Positions 1 to 8,838 of a DNA stretch of 64,000 nt are shown here, piece after piece; position 1 is the first letter of the stretch, and the number at the start of each line of letters is the position of its first letter. The notes beneath the pieces are model-generated. The model saw only the letters and a list, made by a program, of their open reading frames with translations. It was not told where the DNA came from and made no database searches. Source of the DNA: CAVTYH01 sp963738835 (lineage in GTDB: Bacteria > Planctomycetota > Planctomycetia > Pirellulales > JADZDJ01); the NCBI GenBank assembly GCA_963738835.1, contig CAVTYH010000002.1, positions 806,001 through 870,000 of the forward strand. The letters are read 5' to 3'. The position numbers and the translations under genes were made by a program.

Positions 1-1111
1 ATAGCAGCACCAAGTGATTCAACGTTAAAGACATCGATCCCTGTCCCACCTACGAGGATGTCGAAGTCGGTGATGTCGATTCCGTGGTGATTGTCCATTC
101 GCTCATAGTGAACACCGTCGTCAGAAACGGTCCAGGTTGCGTTTGTATCTAATCCAGTGATTTTGTCGTTCTGAACCTGGGGATTGGCAGCAATCATGTT
201 GATATTCGCAAACGACTTGAACGAAGTACTCGCATCTGTCTCAACTCCGCTGAAGCCGTCGATATCACCCTCGCTTGTCAGCTTCATCGATTGGGCCGAG
301 GCACCAGAAAAATCGAGCTCATCGTTTCCATCTTTGCCGTCGAGAGCACCAGCAATGCTGCCTCCACCTTCGAACACAAAATGATCCGCTTTATCTCCGC
401 CGGTGAGGTTCTCGATATCAAGAAATGTGGCCCCGCTGTCGAGCATCCCGACTCCCAATCCCTGGATTGTCCATGTTCGATCAACACTATCGCCTTGGAG
501 CGTGTCGGTCCCCGTTCCGCCTGAAACTTGCAATTGAGGAGTGGCTCGATTGGTTACCTGGATAACGTCACTGCCTTCGTCACCGAATACGCTGCAGGGC
601 AATCCGAGACCGCCGTCAATTCGTATTGCGTCCGCTCCCTGGTGACCAAACACGAAGATTTCACCTGTGGGTGTTAGCGGACCGTAGTCGGTTCCATTGA
701 GGCTCACCAGGATCGCTGTTCCCTGATCAGAAAGCGTGATCGAATCGGCTGAATCGCCACCACGTACATACAAGTCCAGCAGCGATGGATCATCTTCATT
801 GGGTATCAATTCGACCGGTGGCCCGACATCGTTCCGCGACAAATTCCGGGTCTCCAGCAGCGTTTCCAGATCCATATAGTCATGGCCGTTAAACTGCGTG
901 ACGGGATCACCGTCTTCCGGATCGGTTGCTCCGGCCCACTCCCAGCGATTACGCGATGACCATCCATTTGGATCCGTTGTCGACGGGGCGTCTGGAGCGG
1001 TATCACGAATCTCTTTTGCTTTGCTGACCACTTCCGGCGTCGCCGACTCTAACTGCACGGCCGGCCGTAATAATGCAGCGAATACATTGGGCTGATCCCC
1101 GACTTCTTCGC
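1..1111 (-). CDS. RTX-like/LEPR-XLL surface protein, downstream part (runs off left edge)
   Basis: This open frame has no start codon of its own and runs from the frame break near 1110 to the window edge. I translated it by hand. It reads as acidic, Gly/Asp-rich repeats such as 'FGDEGSDVIQVTN', 'SGGTGTDTLQGD' and 'LDGKDGNDELDFSG', which resemble RTX/haemolysin-type calcium-binding repeats. It follows directly the 736-residue frame at 1049-3259, and its first residues ('EEVGDQPNVFAALLRPAVQ') continue that protein naturally, so the two are almost certainly one gene broken by a missing base near 1110. The role is probably extracellular or cell-surface. The 3' end is not in the window. Confidence 0.6.
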
Positions 1112-3259
1112 ATTATGGTCCGCCATCGCCAGATCCTGGAACCTGGCGTCGATGCGAGGATCCGGGTCGAACGCCATCATCTGTAGAGCCAGGCTGCGAG
1201 CATATGGAGTAGGTTTGGGTCCCCCCGGAATCTTGATCTTTAGTTCTGCCAACAATCCTGAAATTGAAATTGTTTTGGTCTTCAATTTCACTTTCGGGTT
1301 GTACCACGGACCTGAGTATTTGAGGCCGGTTGGCACGTCAATTTCGATGCGGTCCAAAATATTTCTCACTGGAAATGGCAGGAACTGATTCAGGGTGATT
1401 TCACCTGTAAATGCTGGCTCGGCGATCGGGATCGGCACAGGCACACCTGTCACAGCTCCGGTAACGACGCCACCCACTAATAAGTCACTGTCGAGCAGAA
1501 GTAACAAGACATTGTGTGCAAACCAGACGGGTATATCGACCGGTATATGATCTGGAATCTTTCCAAAGATTGCTTTCGTAAAGTCGTCGACCGGATCCCA
1601 ATTGAAAAGCCTTTTGGCGAGGCTCGGCAAACCTAGTAGGGCTGCATCAACAAGCCCCTTTACTGCATTGGTAAGCAAAGTGCGAATTGCCGCACCGTCG
1701 ATGATGCCGACATTGACGACATTGCTAGATTGCCAGAAGTAGCTTTTGCCGGTGACCTCGTCGGCCATATGGGACAGAAATCCAGCACTTAGCCTTCCGT
1801 CTCGTCCCCTGCTGTCACTAACGTCAATTCCATCAATGGACGGCAACTGATATTCCACTTTGATCCAGTACTTCATGACCCGATTGGCTTCGTCTTTGGC
1901 CAGAGAGATGTTTGCCTTTCGAGTCGAGTACCTCGTGACGGCCCACCAGCCGCTCATGAGTGAGGCGGTCTGATCCATACTCATTACCGGTTGGGTATAG
2001 TCCTTACCTAATGCATGCGTGCTGGAGAGGTTCCATGTGCCGTCGTCATTGAGGTTGTACTTGGCATCCATGCCTGCCATGAAGTCACTGTCGATCCTGC
2101 TGTCTTTTCCCGTCCCAAACTCGTCTGGGATGCCTTGTCGCTCATTACCAGCCCGGCCGATATAGTCCCTCACGAAGAAACCAGATTCGGATCTTTGGTA
2201 AAGAACCTGTTCCGCATCGCGGTCCAACTGGTCAAATGCGTGCAACATAATCTGAACAACATCCTCAGCCGGGCTGGGGTCGAATCCAGCAGCTTGTAGA
2301 ATGGCTGCCTCTTGGGCAAAAGCGAGCAGCGTGTCACCCATTTGCTTGCCTTGATCGCCAAACTTAATATGCATTTTGTTCTGATCATCCGTCCAAATGC
2401 TGTCGGCGATAAACCCGTTATAGAAGAAATCGCGAAGCAGTCTCGAACGGATCGGATCGTAGGCATTGGCGAAAAGAGACTTGGCCCCTACCGGTAAATG
2501 GTATGACACCAGAAGTATTCCCGTTGCACTGGAATCATAGACGAAGCCATCATTAAACTTCTGTGATCTGACGCCGCCGGTTCCTGGGTGCATGTCATCC
2601 AGCGGGTTCCCTAAGGTTCCAGCCTCGCCTCCGGAATCGAACCATTTCCCAAGAAAGTCGCCCGTGATTTTGGTGGTCCTAGTCGCTCCATTTACGGTTC
2701 TCGTTGCTTCGACGATGTCGTTGCCATCACTACGAACGAATACATCTATTCCATCTCCTCCGTTCAGCCGATCATCGTTTAGGCCACCATCCAAAACATC
2801 TGCCGCTGATCCTCCCAATAGAACGTCGTCACCTGGACCCCCGACGAGTGACGTTGGAATCGAAAGCTTCGAAGCGTCCAGAACATCTTTTCCGTCGTCA
2901 CCACTTATGTGTACGGACGTAATCCCAGTAGAAGGAAATCGCGTGGTCCCAGAATCAATCGTTGATCCGGATTGAGTCGTCGTATAGTCCACAACCAAGT
3001 CATTCTTATCTACCTGAATCGTTATCGTGTCGTCATCCGGAGTCCCCAGGACGCTCAAAACTCCGCCAGACACACTGGCAGTAATCGAAAGGAGCCGACG
3101 ATCTTCCAGCAGTTCAAAATGAAGTCGCGTCCACATTGGACCTCGGCCTTGGAAGTCAGTCTTGGATTGTGTTGATCGCCGTGCTGGAAGCATGTGAATC
3201 TCCAAATTCGAGGCATCGACAGCACCACCCAAGTTAATGTAGGTGGGATGGGAAAACAA
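1049..3259 (-). CDS. Large secreted protein with LEPR-XLL-like motif and RTX repeats, N-terminal part
   Basis: 736 codons. Residues 48-58 read 'FELLEDRRLLS', the planctomycete LEPR-XLL-type motif found near the N terminus of giant surface proteins. Residues 139-175 carry RTX-like repeats ('GGPGDDVLLGG', 'LDGGLNDDRLNGGDGIDVF'), expected to bind calcium outside the cell. The remaining ~500 residues form a large domain I do not recognise. The first Met gives a long leader before the motif; later Mets at residue 23 or 42 are equally possible starts. The frame stops at 1049, but the neighbouring frame carries on with the same composition, so a base is probably missing near 1110. The exact function is unknown. 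Confidence 0.65.
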   Translation of the reverse strand: MFSHPTYINLGGAVDASNLEIHMLPARRSTQSKTDFQGRGPMWTRLHFELLEDRRLLSITASVSGGVLSVLGTPDDDTITIQVDKNDLVVDYTTTQSGSTIDSGTTRFPSTGITSVHISGDDGKDVLDASKLSIPTSLVGGPGDDVLLGGSAADVLDGGLNDDRLNGGDGIDVFVRSDGNDIVEATRTVNGATRTTKITGDFLGKWFDSGGEAGTLGNPLDDMHPGTGGVRSQKFNDGFVYDSSATGILLVSYHLPVGAKSLFANAYDPIRSRLLRDFFYNGFIADSIWTDDQNKMHIKFGDQGKQMGDTLLAFAQEAAILQAAGFDPSPAEDVVQIMLHAFDQLDRDAEQVLYQRSESGFFVRDYIGRAGNERQGIPDEFGTGKDSRIDSDFMAGMDAKYNLNDDGTWNLSSTHALGKDYTQPVMSMDQTASLMSGWWAVTRYSTRKANISLAKDEANRVMKYWIKVEYQLPSIDGIDVSDSRGRDGRLSAGFLSHMADEVTGKSYFWQSSNVVNVGIIDGAAIRTLLTNAVKGLVDAALLGLPSLAKRLFNWDPVDDFTKAIFGKIPDHIPVDIPVWFAHNVLLLLLDSDLLVGGVVTGAVTGVPVPIPIAEPAFTGEITLNQFLPFPVRNILDRIEIDVPTGLKYSGPWYNPKVKLKTKTISISGLLAELKIKIPGGPKPTPYARSLALQMMAFDPDPRIDARFQDLAMADHNAKKSGISPMYSLHYYGRPCS

Positions 3260-3280
3260 TACGGGCGGAAAGGAAATCCA

Positions 3281-3378
3281 GTTCGGAGTGGGGAGTTCGG
3301 AGTGCGGAATTTGAATGACAGCACCAATCGTGTCTGAGTTTCAAACACTCCGCATTCCGCATTCCGAACTCCGCACTA
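3281..3378. repeat. Inverted repeat upstream of the LEPR-XLL gene
   Basis: The left arm near 3294-3310 ('gttcggagtgcggaat') is complementary to a right arm within 3352-3378 ('attccgaactccgcact'), and both arms are internally repetitive. It lies between the start of the LEPR-XLL gene and the efp stop, so it could form a long hairpin in either transcript. It resembles other short inverted repeats in this window. Confidence 0.55.
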
Positions 3379-3383
3379 TACTA

Positions 3384-3402
3384 CCGACCGACACGGTCGG
3401 GC
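3384..3402. repeat. Dispersed palindrome, family G copy 1
   Basis: A near-perfect palindrome, 'ccgaccgacacggtcggg', the reverse complement of the copies at 6247-6266 and 58554-58573. Here it lies 17 bp beyond the efp stop, where it could act as a transcript-end hairpin, but no T-run follows. Confidence 0.7.
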
Positions 3403-3419
3403 AATGTAACGCCTTCCGC

Positions 3420-3989
3420 TCACTGCCTGACCCGCTCCAGATATTCGCCGGTGCGGGTGTCGACTTTGATCATGTCGCCCATTTCGATGAAGGCGGGGCA
3501 GATCACTTCCGCGCCGGTTTCCAGCTTCACCGGCTTGGTGAGTTTGGTGGCCGTGTCGCCGCGCACGGCGGGCTCGCAGTATTCGACTTTAAGCGTCATG
3601 TGATTGGGCGCGTCGATCGTGATCGGGTTGCCGTTGAACAGCAGCATCGAGCAGTTGGTGCCCTCCTTCAACCATTTGGCGGCTTCGTCGACCTGATCTT
3701 TCGAGAGTTCGTACTGCTCGTAACTGGTCGTGTCCATGAACACGAACTGATCTCCCTGACGATAGAGAAACTGGCCTTCGATTTCGTTAATGTCGGCCGC
3801 ATCCAGCGAGTCGCCGCTTTTGTACGTGCGGTCGAGCTGACTGCCGCGCACCAGATTCTTCAGCTTGCACTTGTAAAGCGCCTGGCCCTTGCCAGGCTTG
3901 ACGAAATTGCACTCGATCATCAGGTACGGATCGCCGTCGATCTGCACCTTCAGACCCTTGCGAAATTGGCTGGTGTTATAGCTGGGCAC
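3420..3989 (-). CDS. efp: Elongation factor P
   Basis: EF-P binds the ribosome between the P and E sites and relieves stalling at polyproline stretches. The 189-residue length is normal for the family, with the KOW-like N domain followed by two OB domains ('GDTATKLTKPVKLETGAEVICPAFIEMGD' region). The loop 'KPGKGQA' puts a lysine at residue 34, the position that EpmA/EpmB beta-lysylate in Escherichia coli. A gene for EpmB starts divergently about 220 bp away, which supports lysylation of this protein. The start Met follows the family consensus ('MPSYNTSQFRKG'). Confidence 0.96.
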   Translation of the reverse strand: MPSYNTSQFRKGLKVQIDGDPYLMIECNFVKPGKGQALYKCKLKNLVRGSQLDRTYKSGDSLDAADINEIEGQFLYRQGDQFVFMDTTSYEQYELSKDQVDEAAKWLKEGTNCSMLLFNGNPITIDAPNHMTLKVEYCEPAVRGDTATKLTKPVKLETGAEVICPAFIEMGDMIKVDTRTGEYLERVRQ

Positions 3990-4068
3990 AGTGGGTTCCT
4001 ACTTCGATTTTGTGTGATGAAAGATTATGCTGATGACGGAAACTGGAAGTTCGGATGAATGCGGATTA

Positions 4069-4211
4069 TTCACCGCAGAGGACGCGCAGGGTCGCAGAGA
4101 AGAATCGAATCGACTTCGTCCAGAAAGCAAAAATGATAGCCCGATAATTTGGATTTCAACTTGATCAATCTGTTTTCCTCGGCGTTACTCTGCGTCCTCT
4201 GCGGTGAATTC
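4069..4211. repeat. Inverted repeat pair between efp and epmB
   Basis: The left arm at 4069-4102 begins 'attcaccgcagaggacgc', and the right arm at 4178-4211 ends 'gcgtcctctgcggtgaatt', its reverse complement. About 75 bp separate the arms. The right arm ends two bases before the likely epmB start ATG at 4213 and covers the in-frame GTG at 4204. This favours the ATG as the real start and would place a strong stem in the leader. Confidence 0.7.
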
Positions 4212-4212
4212 A

Positions 4213-5208
4213 ATGTCTACAGTTGTTGATGTTGCATCGTGGCAAAAAGTCGTCAAAGAAGCGGTGCGCGAGGTTGGCGAGCTTTGTCGGCTTCTCGATC
4301 TGCCGTCGGAGTTCGAACGTCGGGCTGCCGCCGCGGCGGAACAGTTTCCGCTCTTTGTTCCGCGGCCGTTTCTGGCGCGCATCCGCTGCGGCGACCCGGC
4401 CGATCCGCTCTTGCGACAGGTGTTGCCGCTGGATGCAGAAACGACTGTCGCTGAAGGATTTACGTCGGACCCCGTGGGCGATTCCGCGGCCACGGTTCGG
4501 CCGGGGCTGCTGCACAAGTATCACGGCCGTGTTTTGATGGTAACAACTGGGGCCTGCGCCGTCCATTGCCGGTACTGTTTCCGCCGGCATTTCCCGTACC
4601 ATGAAGCCCCGCGATCGCTCTCCCGTTGGCAGCCGGCCATCGAGCAGATAGAAGCCGACGAGGGCGTGCAAGAAGTGATTCTCAGCGGCGGCGACCCGCT
4701 GATGCTGGTGGACGAGCTGTTGGCGAAACTTGTAGATCGGCTGGCCGAGATTCCGCACTTGCGCCGGCTGCGTGTTCACACGCGGCTGCCGATCATGATT
4801 CCCGAGCGCGTCAGTGACGAACTGTTGAGTTGGCTTACCGGCACGCGGCTGACGCCAATGGTGGTGGTGCATGCCAATCATCCGGCGGAGATCGATGGCG
4901 CCGTAGCCGCGGCGCTAGGCCGATTGATCAATGCAGGAATTCCAACGCTCAATCAGGCTGTGCTGCTGCGCGGCGTTAACGACGATGCCGATGTGTTGAC
5001 TGAATTGTGCGAACGATTGGTCGATCTGCGCGTGATGCCGTATTATCTGCATCAATTGGACCGCGTGGCGGGTGCGGCCCACTTTGAAGTGCCGATTGCG
5101 CGCGGCCTGCAAATCGTCGCCGATTTGCGAAAGCGGCTGCCGGGCTACGCCGTGCCACGCTACGTGCAAGAGATCGCGGGAGAATCGCACAAAGTGGAAC
5201 TGACGTGA
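4213..5208 (+). CDS. epmB: EF-P beta-lysylation protein EpmB (lysine 2,3-aminomutase-like radical SAM)
   Basis: A radical SAM enzyme that converts alpha-lysine to beta-lysine for EpmA to attach to EF-P. The 4Fe-4S ligands are the three cysteines of 'CAVHCRYCFRRHF' at about residues 115-122, the CxxxCxxC pattern of the KamA/EpmB family. It also has 'EVILSGGDPLM', the aminomutase barrel signature, and 'HANHP'. At ~330 residues it is short like EpmB rather than like fermentative KamA (over 400). It is divergent from efp. No epmA or genX gene is in the window. An alternative GTG start at 4204 lies within a repeat arm. The next gene begins within 8 bp, so the two are probably cotranscribed. Confidence 0.93.
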   Translation: MSTVVDVASWQKVVKEAVREVGELCRLLDLPSEFERRAAAAAEQFPLFVPRPFLARIRCGDPADPLLRQVLPLDAETTVAEGFTSDPVGDSAATVRPGLLHKYHGRVLMVTTGACAVHCRYCFRRHFPYHEAPRSLSRWQPAIEQIEADEGVQEVILSGGDPLMLVDELLAKLVDRLAEIPHLRRLRVHTRLPIMIPERVSDELLSWLTGTRLTPMVVVHANHPAEIDGAVAAALGRLINAGIPTLNQAVLLRGVNDDADVLTELCERLVDLRVMPYYLHQLDRVAGAAHFEVPIARGLQIVADLRKRLPGYAVPRYVQEIAGESHKVELT

Positions 5209-5215
5209 TTTGCCA

Positions 5216-6247
5216 ATGGCAACTGTCTTCGTCACCGGCGCGACAGGCTTCATTGGCACTCGACTGGTGCAAGAATTGGTCCGCCGCGGCGAGACGGTTC
5301 ACGCTCTGACGCGCCGCGACAATCCCGAGCCGCCGCCCGGTTTTCCGCCGGAAGAGCGGCCCGATTTCAAGCATCCGAACGTCCAGCTGGTGCGCGGCGA
5401 CATTACCGACGTCGAAAGCCTGCGCCGCGGCATGGCCGGCTGCACGCAGGTATATCACCTGGCCGGTTATGCCAAAAACTGGGCCCGCGATCGGCTGACG
5501 TATCTCGACATCAACGTCGGTGGACTGCTGAAAGTCGGGCTCACGGCCCAAGAGCTTGGGATCGATCGGATTGTTTGGACTTCAACTATGCTTACGCTTG
5601 GACCAACGCTGCCGGGACAAATTGGCGACGAAATGATGACGCGTAACTTCCTGTATTCTTTCACCCAATACGAGGCAAGTAAATTGGAGGCGGAACATTT
5701 GGCCGCGGAATTTGTCCGCAAAGGTTTGAATCTGGTCATCGTCAATCCCGGCCGCGTGTTTGGTCCCGGTCATTTCAGCGAAGGCAACGCGGTCTCGCTG
5801 CTCATCGACATGTACGACCGTGGCAAAGCGCCGATTCTGTTGAACGGCGGCCGAAACGTCGGCAACTGGGTTTTTGTCGACGACGTTGTCAACGGGCTGA
5901 TTTTGGCGATGGAGCGCGGCCGCGTCGGCGAAAAATATCTGCTCGGGGGTGAGAATCTCTCGCTCAAAGATTTCTTCCGCCTGGTCGATAAAGTCAGCGG
6001 CCGGCGGCATTTTCAAATCACCATTCGCCGTCCCGCCGCCATGACGTATGCTTGGTTGCAGAAAAAACGGGCCGAGTGGTTCGGCGTGTATCCGCAAATC
6101 ACGCCCGATTGGGTCCGCGTGTTTCTGACCGACTGGGCTTACACCTCCGCCAAAGCCCAGCTTGAACTGGGCTACCGCATCACGCCGCTGGAAGAAGCCG
6201 TGCGGCGAACGTACGAGTGGCTTTTACGCGTGCGGGAGGAAACATAG
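5216..6247 (+). CDS. NAD(P)-dependent extended-SDR epimerase/dehydratase/reductase
   Basis: A Rossmann-fold SDR. The N terminus 'TVFVTGATGFIGTRL' is the GxxGxxG nucleotide site. The catalytic Tyr-Lys pair lies in 'YEASKLEAE' (YxxxK), with a Ser/Thr in 'WTSTMLTLG'. 'IVNPGRVFGPG' and 'VFVDDVVNG' are typical of extended SDRs of the dihydroflavonol-4-reductase/nucleoside-sugar epimerase group. The length, ~343 residues, is normal. I chose the ATG at 5216; a TTG at 5210 is in frame. It lies 8 bp after epmB and may share its transcript, though no functional link is known. The substrate cannot be told from sequence. Confidence 0.85.
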   Translation: MATVFVTGATGFIGTRLVQELVRRGETVHALTRRDNPEPPPGFPPEERPDFKHPNVQLVRGDITDVESLRRGMAGCTQVYHLAGYAKNWARDRLTYLDINVGGLLKVGLTAQELGIDRIVWTSTMLTLGPTLPGQIGDEMMTRNFLYSFTQYEASKLEAEHLAAEFVRKGLNLVIVNPGRVFGPGHFSEGNAVSLLIDMYDRGKAPILLNGGRNVGNWVFVDDVVNGLILAMERGRVGEKYLLGGENLSLKDFFRLVDKVSGRRHFQITIRRPAAMTYAWLQKKRAEWFGVYPQITPDWVRVFLTDWAYTSAKAQLELGYRITPLEEAVRRTYEWLLRVREET

Positions 6248-6266
6248 CCCGACCGTGTCGGTCGGG
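6247..6266. repeat. Dispersed palindrome, family G copy 2
   Basis: The palindrome 'gcccgaccgtgtcggtcggg' begins at the last base of the SDR stop codon. It could form a hairpin at the transcript end. Confidence 0.7.
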
Positions 6267-6360
6267 AGTGGCGCTGGCGAATGCAACAAATTTAATTGGT
6301 ACGATAACCCCTTGCGGCTTAGCGGTCGAGGCGAATCGCTATCCATTCATCGAACCACTT

Positions 6361-6381
6361 CCCGACCGAATACCGTCGGGC
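6361..6381. repeat. Dispersed palindrome, family G copy 3
   Basis: 'cccgaccgaataccgtcggg' has the same arms as copy 2, about 95 bp away, with a different loop. It ends 15 bp before the CPBP protease start. Confidence 0.65.
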
Positions 6382-6395
6382 TATGTATCACCCAC

Positions 6396-7118
6396 ATGCC
6401 GCGCCGCGCCAATCAACTTGTCCGCAACATGCTGTCCGCGCCGAATCTGCGGCCGACGGTCATTCTGCTCACTAGCGCCGTGTGTTTGACCACCTGGCAC
6501 CTCATCGGCCGGTATCAATTCTGGTTCGAACTTTTGACCGCTGCGAATTCGACCGATCGCGGACCCAACGTACTGGTGGGAATTTTATCGCTGATCACTT
6601 CGGTGCTGCTGCTCGGCGTGTTGCCGCTGTTGGTCGTCAAGTTTTTGTTGCGCGAACATTTGGCCGGTTACGGAGTGCGCTTGGGCGACTGGCGATTTGC
6701 GCTCGTCTGCTCTTTACTCGCCACGCCGCTCCTCGTCGGCATTGGCTACTCGACAGCCCAATCGTCGACGTTCCAGGCGGTGTATCCCATCAATCCGGCC
6801 GCGCGGCTATCGGCGTTCGCTTTGATCCTGCATTTGATCGGCCAATTGTTTTGGTACGCCGCCTGGGAATTTCATTTCCGCGGTTTTTTGCAGCACGGCC
6901 TGAGCCGCCGCACCGGCATCGTGACCGCCATCTGCGTGCAAACCTTAGCTTCCACGCTGGCCCATTTCGACAAGCCCGGCTCGGAAATCTACGGCGCCAT
7001 CCTCGGCGGCTTATTGTGGGGCGCACTGGCCTGGCGCACCCGTTCGCTCTTGGCCGGCTATTTTCAGCACTGGCTGCTCGGGGCGAGTTTGGATTTCTTC
7101 ATCTGCCGCGGCATATGA
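6396..7118 (+). CDS. CPBP-family intramembrane metalloprotease
   Basis: A predicted multi-spanning membrane protein of ~240 residues. The glutamate-rich CPBP/Abi motifs are present: 'WEFHFRGFL' (E-x3-R core) and a later 'STLAHFDKP' with the conserved His. CPBP proteins include CAAX-type proteases and bacteriocin self-immunity proteins. I chose the ATG at 6396 because a longer open frame from 6162 would overlap the SDR gene and include the palindromic repeats. The residue after the first motif Glu differs from the common EE pair (WEF rather than EE), so activity is probable but not certain. Confidence 0.75.
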   Translation: MPRRANQLVRNMLSAPNLRPTVILLTSAVCLTTWHLIGRYQFWFELLTAANSTDRGPNVLVGILSLITSVLLLGVLPLLVVKFLLREHLAGYGVRLGDWRFALVCSLLATPLLVGIGYSTAQSSTFQAVYPINPAARLSAFALILHLIGQLFWYAAWEFHFRGFLQHGLSRRTGIVTAICVQTLASTLAHFDKPGSEIYGAILGGLLWGALAWRTRSLLAGYFQHWLLGASLDFFICRGI

Positions 7119-7177
7119 CGAATTTGGGTCCGATTTGTGATGACCAGCGGCTGTGATAATAATTGACCGACTGTGAA

Positions 7178-7219
7178 ACTCCTCGCGTAACGAGGAATTT
7201 AACTTGCGCCCAAAGGCGC
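7178..7219. repeat. Two small hairpins between CPBP and BKACE genes
   Basis: 'tcctcgcgtaacgagga' (7180-7196) and 'gcgcccaaaggcgc' (7206-7219) are two adjacent perfect stems with short loops, 30 bp before the BKACE start. They could be a terminator remnant or leader structure; no T-run is present. Confidence 0.4.
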
Positions 7220-7248
7220 ACACTGAGTGATTTCAGATAGTACCAGCC

Positions 7249-8097
7249 ATGCCTCGGAAGTTCATACTAAACTTTACGCCGACGGGGATGATTCCCACCA
7301 AGCAGATGACGCCGCACGTGCCGACCGATCCACAGGAGATTGTCGAGCAAGTGTTGGAGGCGGCGGAGTTAGGCGTCAATATGGTGCATCTGCACGCACG
7401 CGATGAAAGCGGCCTGCCGGCCCACCGCAAGGAAATTTACGCCGAGATCATTTCGCGAATCCGGGCTGAAAACAGGCGCCTTCCACTGTGTGTCTCCACC
7501 AGCGGACGCAACTGGTCGGAGTTCGAAAAGCGATCCGAATGTTTGAACCTCACGGGCGACACGAAACCAGATTTCGGCAGTTTGACGCTGAGCTCATTAA
7601 ACTTCAACAAACAAGCCAGCATCAACGCGCCTGAAATGATCATGTCGCTGGCAGCGAAGATGCAGGCCAACGGCATTCGTCCGGAGCTGGAGGTTTTTGA
7701 CTTGGGAATGATCAATTACGCGCACTATCTGATTAGAAAGGACTTGATCAGGCCCCCTTATTATTTCAATTTGATCCTTGGAAACATCGCCTGCGCCCAA
7801 GCGAACATGTTGAGCTTGGGGTTGATGATCAAAGAGCTACCCCTACATTCCTATTGGTCTGCTGGAGCCATCGGCGAGCATCAACTCACGATGAACGCTG
7901 CAGCGATTGTCTTTGGCGGAGGCGTTCGAATTGGCCTGGAAGACAACATTTATTTCGACGCCGAGCGAAAGGTACTGGCAACCAACATCGACTTAGTGCG
8001 CCGGATTGTCAGCATCGCTAAAATGATGGACTGCGTTCCCTACACCTGTCAGGAAGCACGTCAAGTGCTCGGCTTAGCGTCAGATGGCAATTATTGA
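7249..8097 (+). CDS. BKACE-family beta-keto acid cleavage enzyme (DUF849)
   Basis: BKACE enzymes condense a beta-keto acid with acetyl-CoA and cleave it to acetoacetate and a CoA ester; the founding member acts in lysine fermentation. The 282-residue length is normal. Zinc-binding 'HLHARD' puts His47 and His49 in the expected N-terminal site. 'PELEVFDLGM' and 'VRIGLEDN' are strong family signatures. The substrate is unknown; specificity varies widely in this family. The downstream GNAT gene overlaps its 3' end by 14 bp, so the two are likely translated together and may act on related metabolites. Confidence 0.9.
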   Translation: MPRKFILNFTPTGMIPTKQMTPHVPTDPQEIVEQVLEAAELGVNMVHLHARDESGLPAHRKEIYAEIISRIRAENRRLPLCVSTSGRNWSEFEKRSECLNLTGDTKPDFGSLTLSSLNFNKQASINAPEMIMSLAAKMQANGIRPELEVFDLGMINYAHYLIRKDLIRPPYYFNLILGNIACAQANMLSLGLMIKELPLHSYWSAGAIGEHQLTMNAAAIVFGGGVRIGLEDNIYFDAERKVLATNIDLVRRIVSIAKMMDCVPYTCQEARQVLGLASDGNY

Positions 8098-8707
8098 AAA
8101 AATCCGCTCCAAGATACGCCATCGCCTGGTTCTGACTTGGCTGACCGATCGGCTAATGGTCGTTGGCGTTGTTTTTAAGCTTTTCTATTGGGTAAAAGAA
8201 AGCACTTCTGTCACGCCGGGTGACCGACTGGAAACCGACGATTTTCAGGATTTCACGTTGGAAGAGCTCGGCTACGACGATATGGAAAGAGTTGATATTG
8301 CCGATGCAGATCATTACGCTCCGCTCGATTACCTGCAGAAGACCATCAGCACGCCGGGCGTCAAATGCTTTGCCCTCACGCACCACGGCGAAGTCGCTTG
8401 TTTAACCTGGTTTAATCTCAAAAAGTGCGATTACCAACACCTGCAATTGCCCCTGCAAGACAACGAAGCCTATTGTTTCGACATGTACACGAAGAAATCA
8501 TTCCGTGGGCGAAATCTGGCTCCTTATCTCCGCCTCAAGGCCATGCAAGCTCTAAAAGCAACGGGGACGGAAAACTTTTACAGTATCAGCGATTATTTCA
8601 ATCACTCCTCCATTCGCTTCAAACAAAAACTGAATTGCGAATTCCTCGAGCTGCATCTGGTCATCTCGCTGTTCAACAAGGTCCGATTCACCCGGCGGAT
8701 TAAGTGA
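8084..8707 (+). CDS. GNAT-family N-acetyltransferase
   Basis: 207 residues. The acetyl-CoA-binding GNAT core is 'MYTKKSFRGRNLAPYLRLKAM' region (R-G-x-N-L in place of the classic RGxGxG/A), followed by 'FYSISDYFNHSSIRFKQKL', typical of the C-terminal half where an Asn-x-x-S-x-x-F segment follows. The N terminus is hydrophobic ('LMVVGVVFKLFYWV'). It overlaps the BKACE gene by 14 bp in another frame, a strong sign of translational coupling. The substrate is unknown; an amino or amine product of the BKACE reaction is possible but only inferred. Confidence 0.72.
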   Translation: MAIIEKIRSKIRHRLVLTWLTDRLMVVGVVFKLFYWVKESTSVTPGDRLETDDFQDFTLEELGYDDMERVDIADADHYAPLDYLQKTISTPGVKCFALTHHGEVACLTWFNLKKCDYQHLQLPLQDNEAYCFDMYTKKSFRGRNLAPYLRLKAMQALKATGTENFYSISDYFNHSSIRFKQKLNCEFLELHLVISLFNKVRFTRRIK

Positions 8708-8838
8708 GAAAGTTCTCGGCAACCAATCAGTTTGTCGCCGCAGGTTGCGAAAATTGTGGCGGATATCGACGACGCGCGTCACGCGCGTCAGGTTTTTCTG
8801 CCCGATCGAATGTCGGCTGATTCGCTTAAGACGGTGAT

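Noticed and set aside
4210..4881. Long minus-strand open frame opposite epmB
   Set aside because: It mirrors the epmB coding frame, has no family features and would overlap a clear radical SAM gene.
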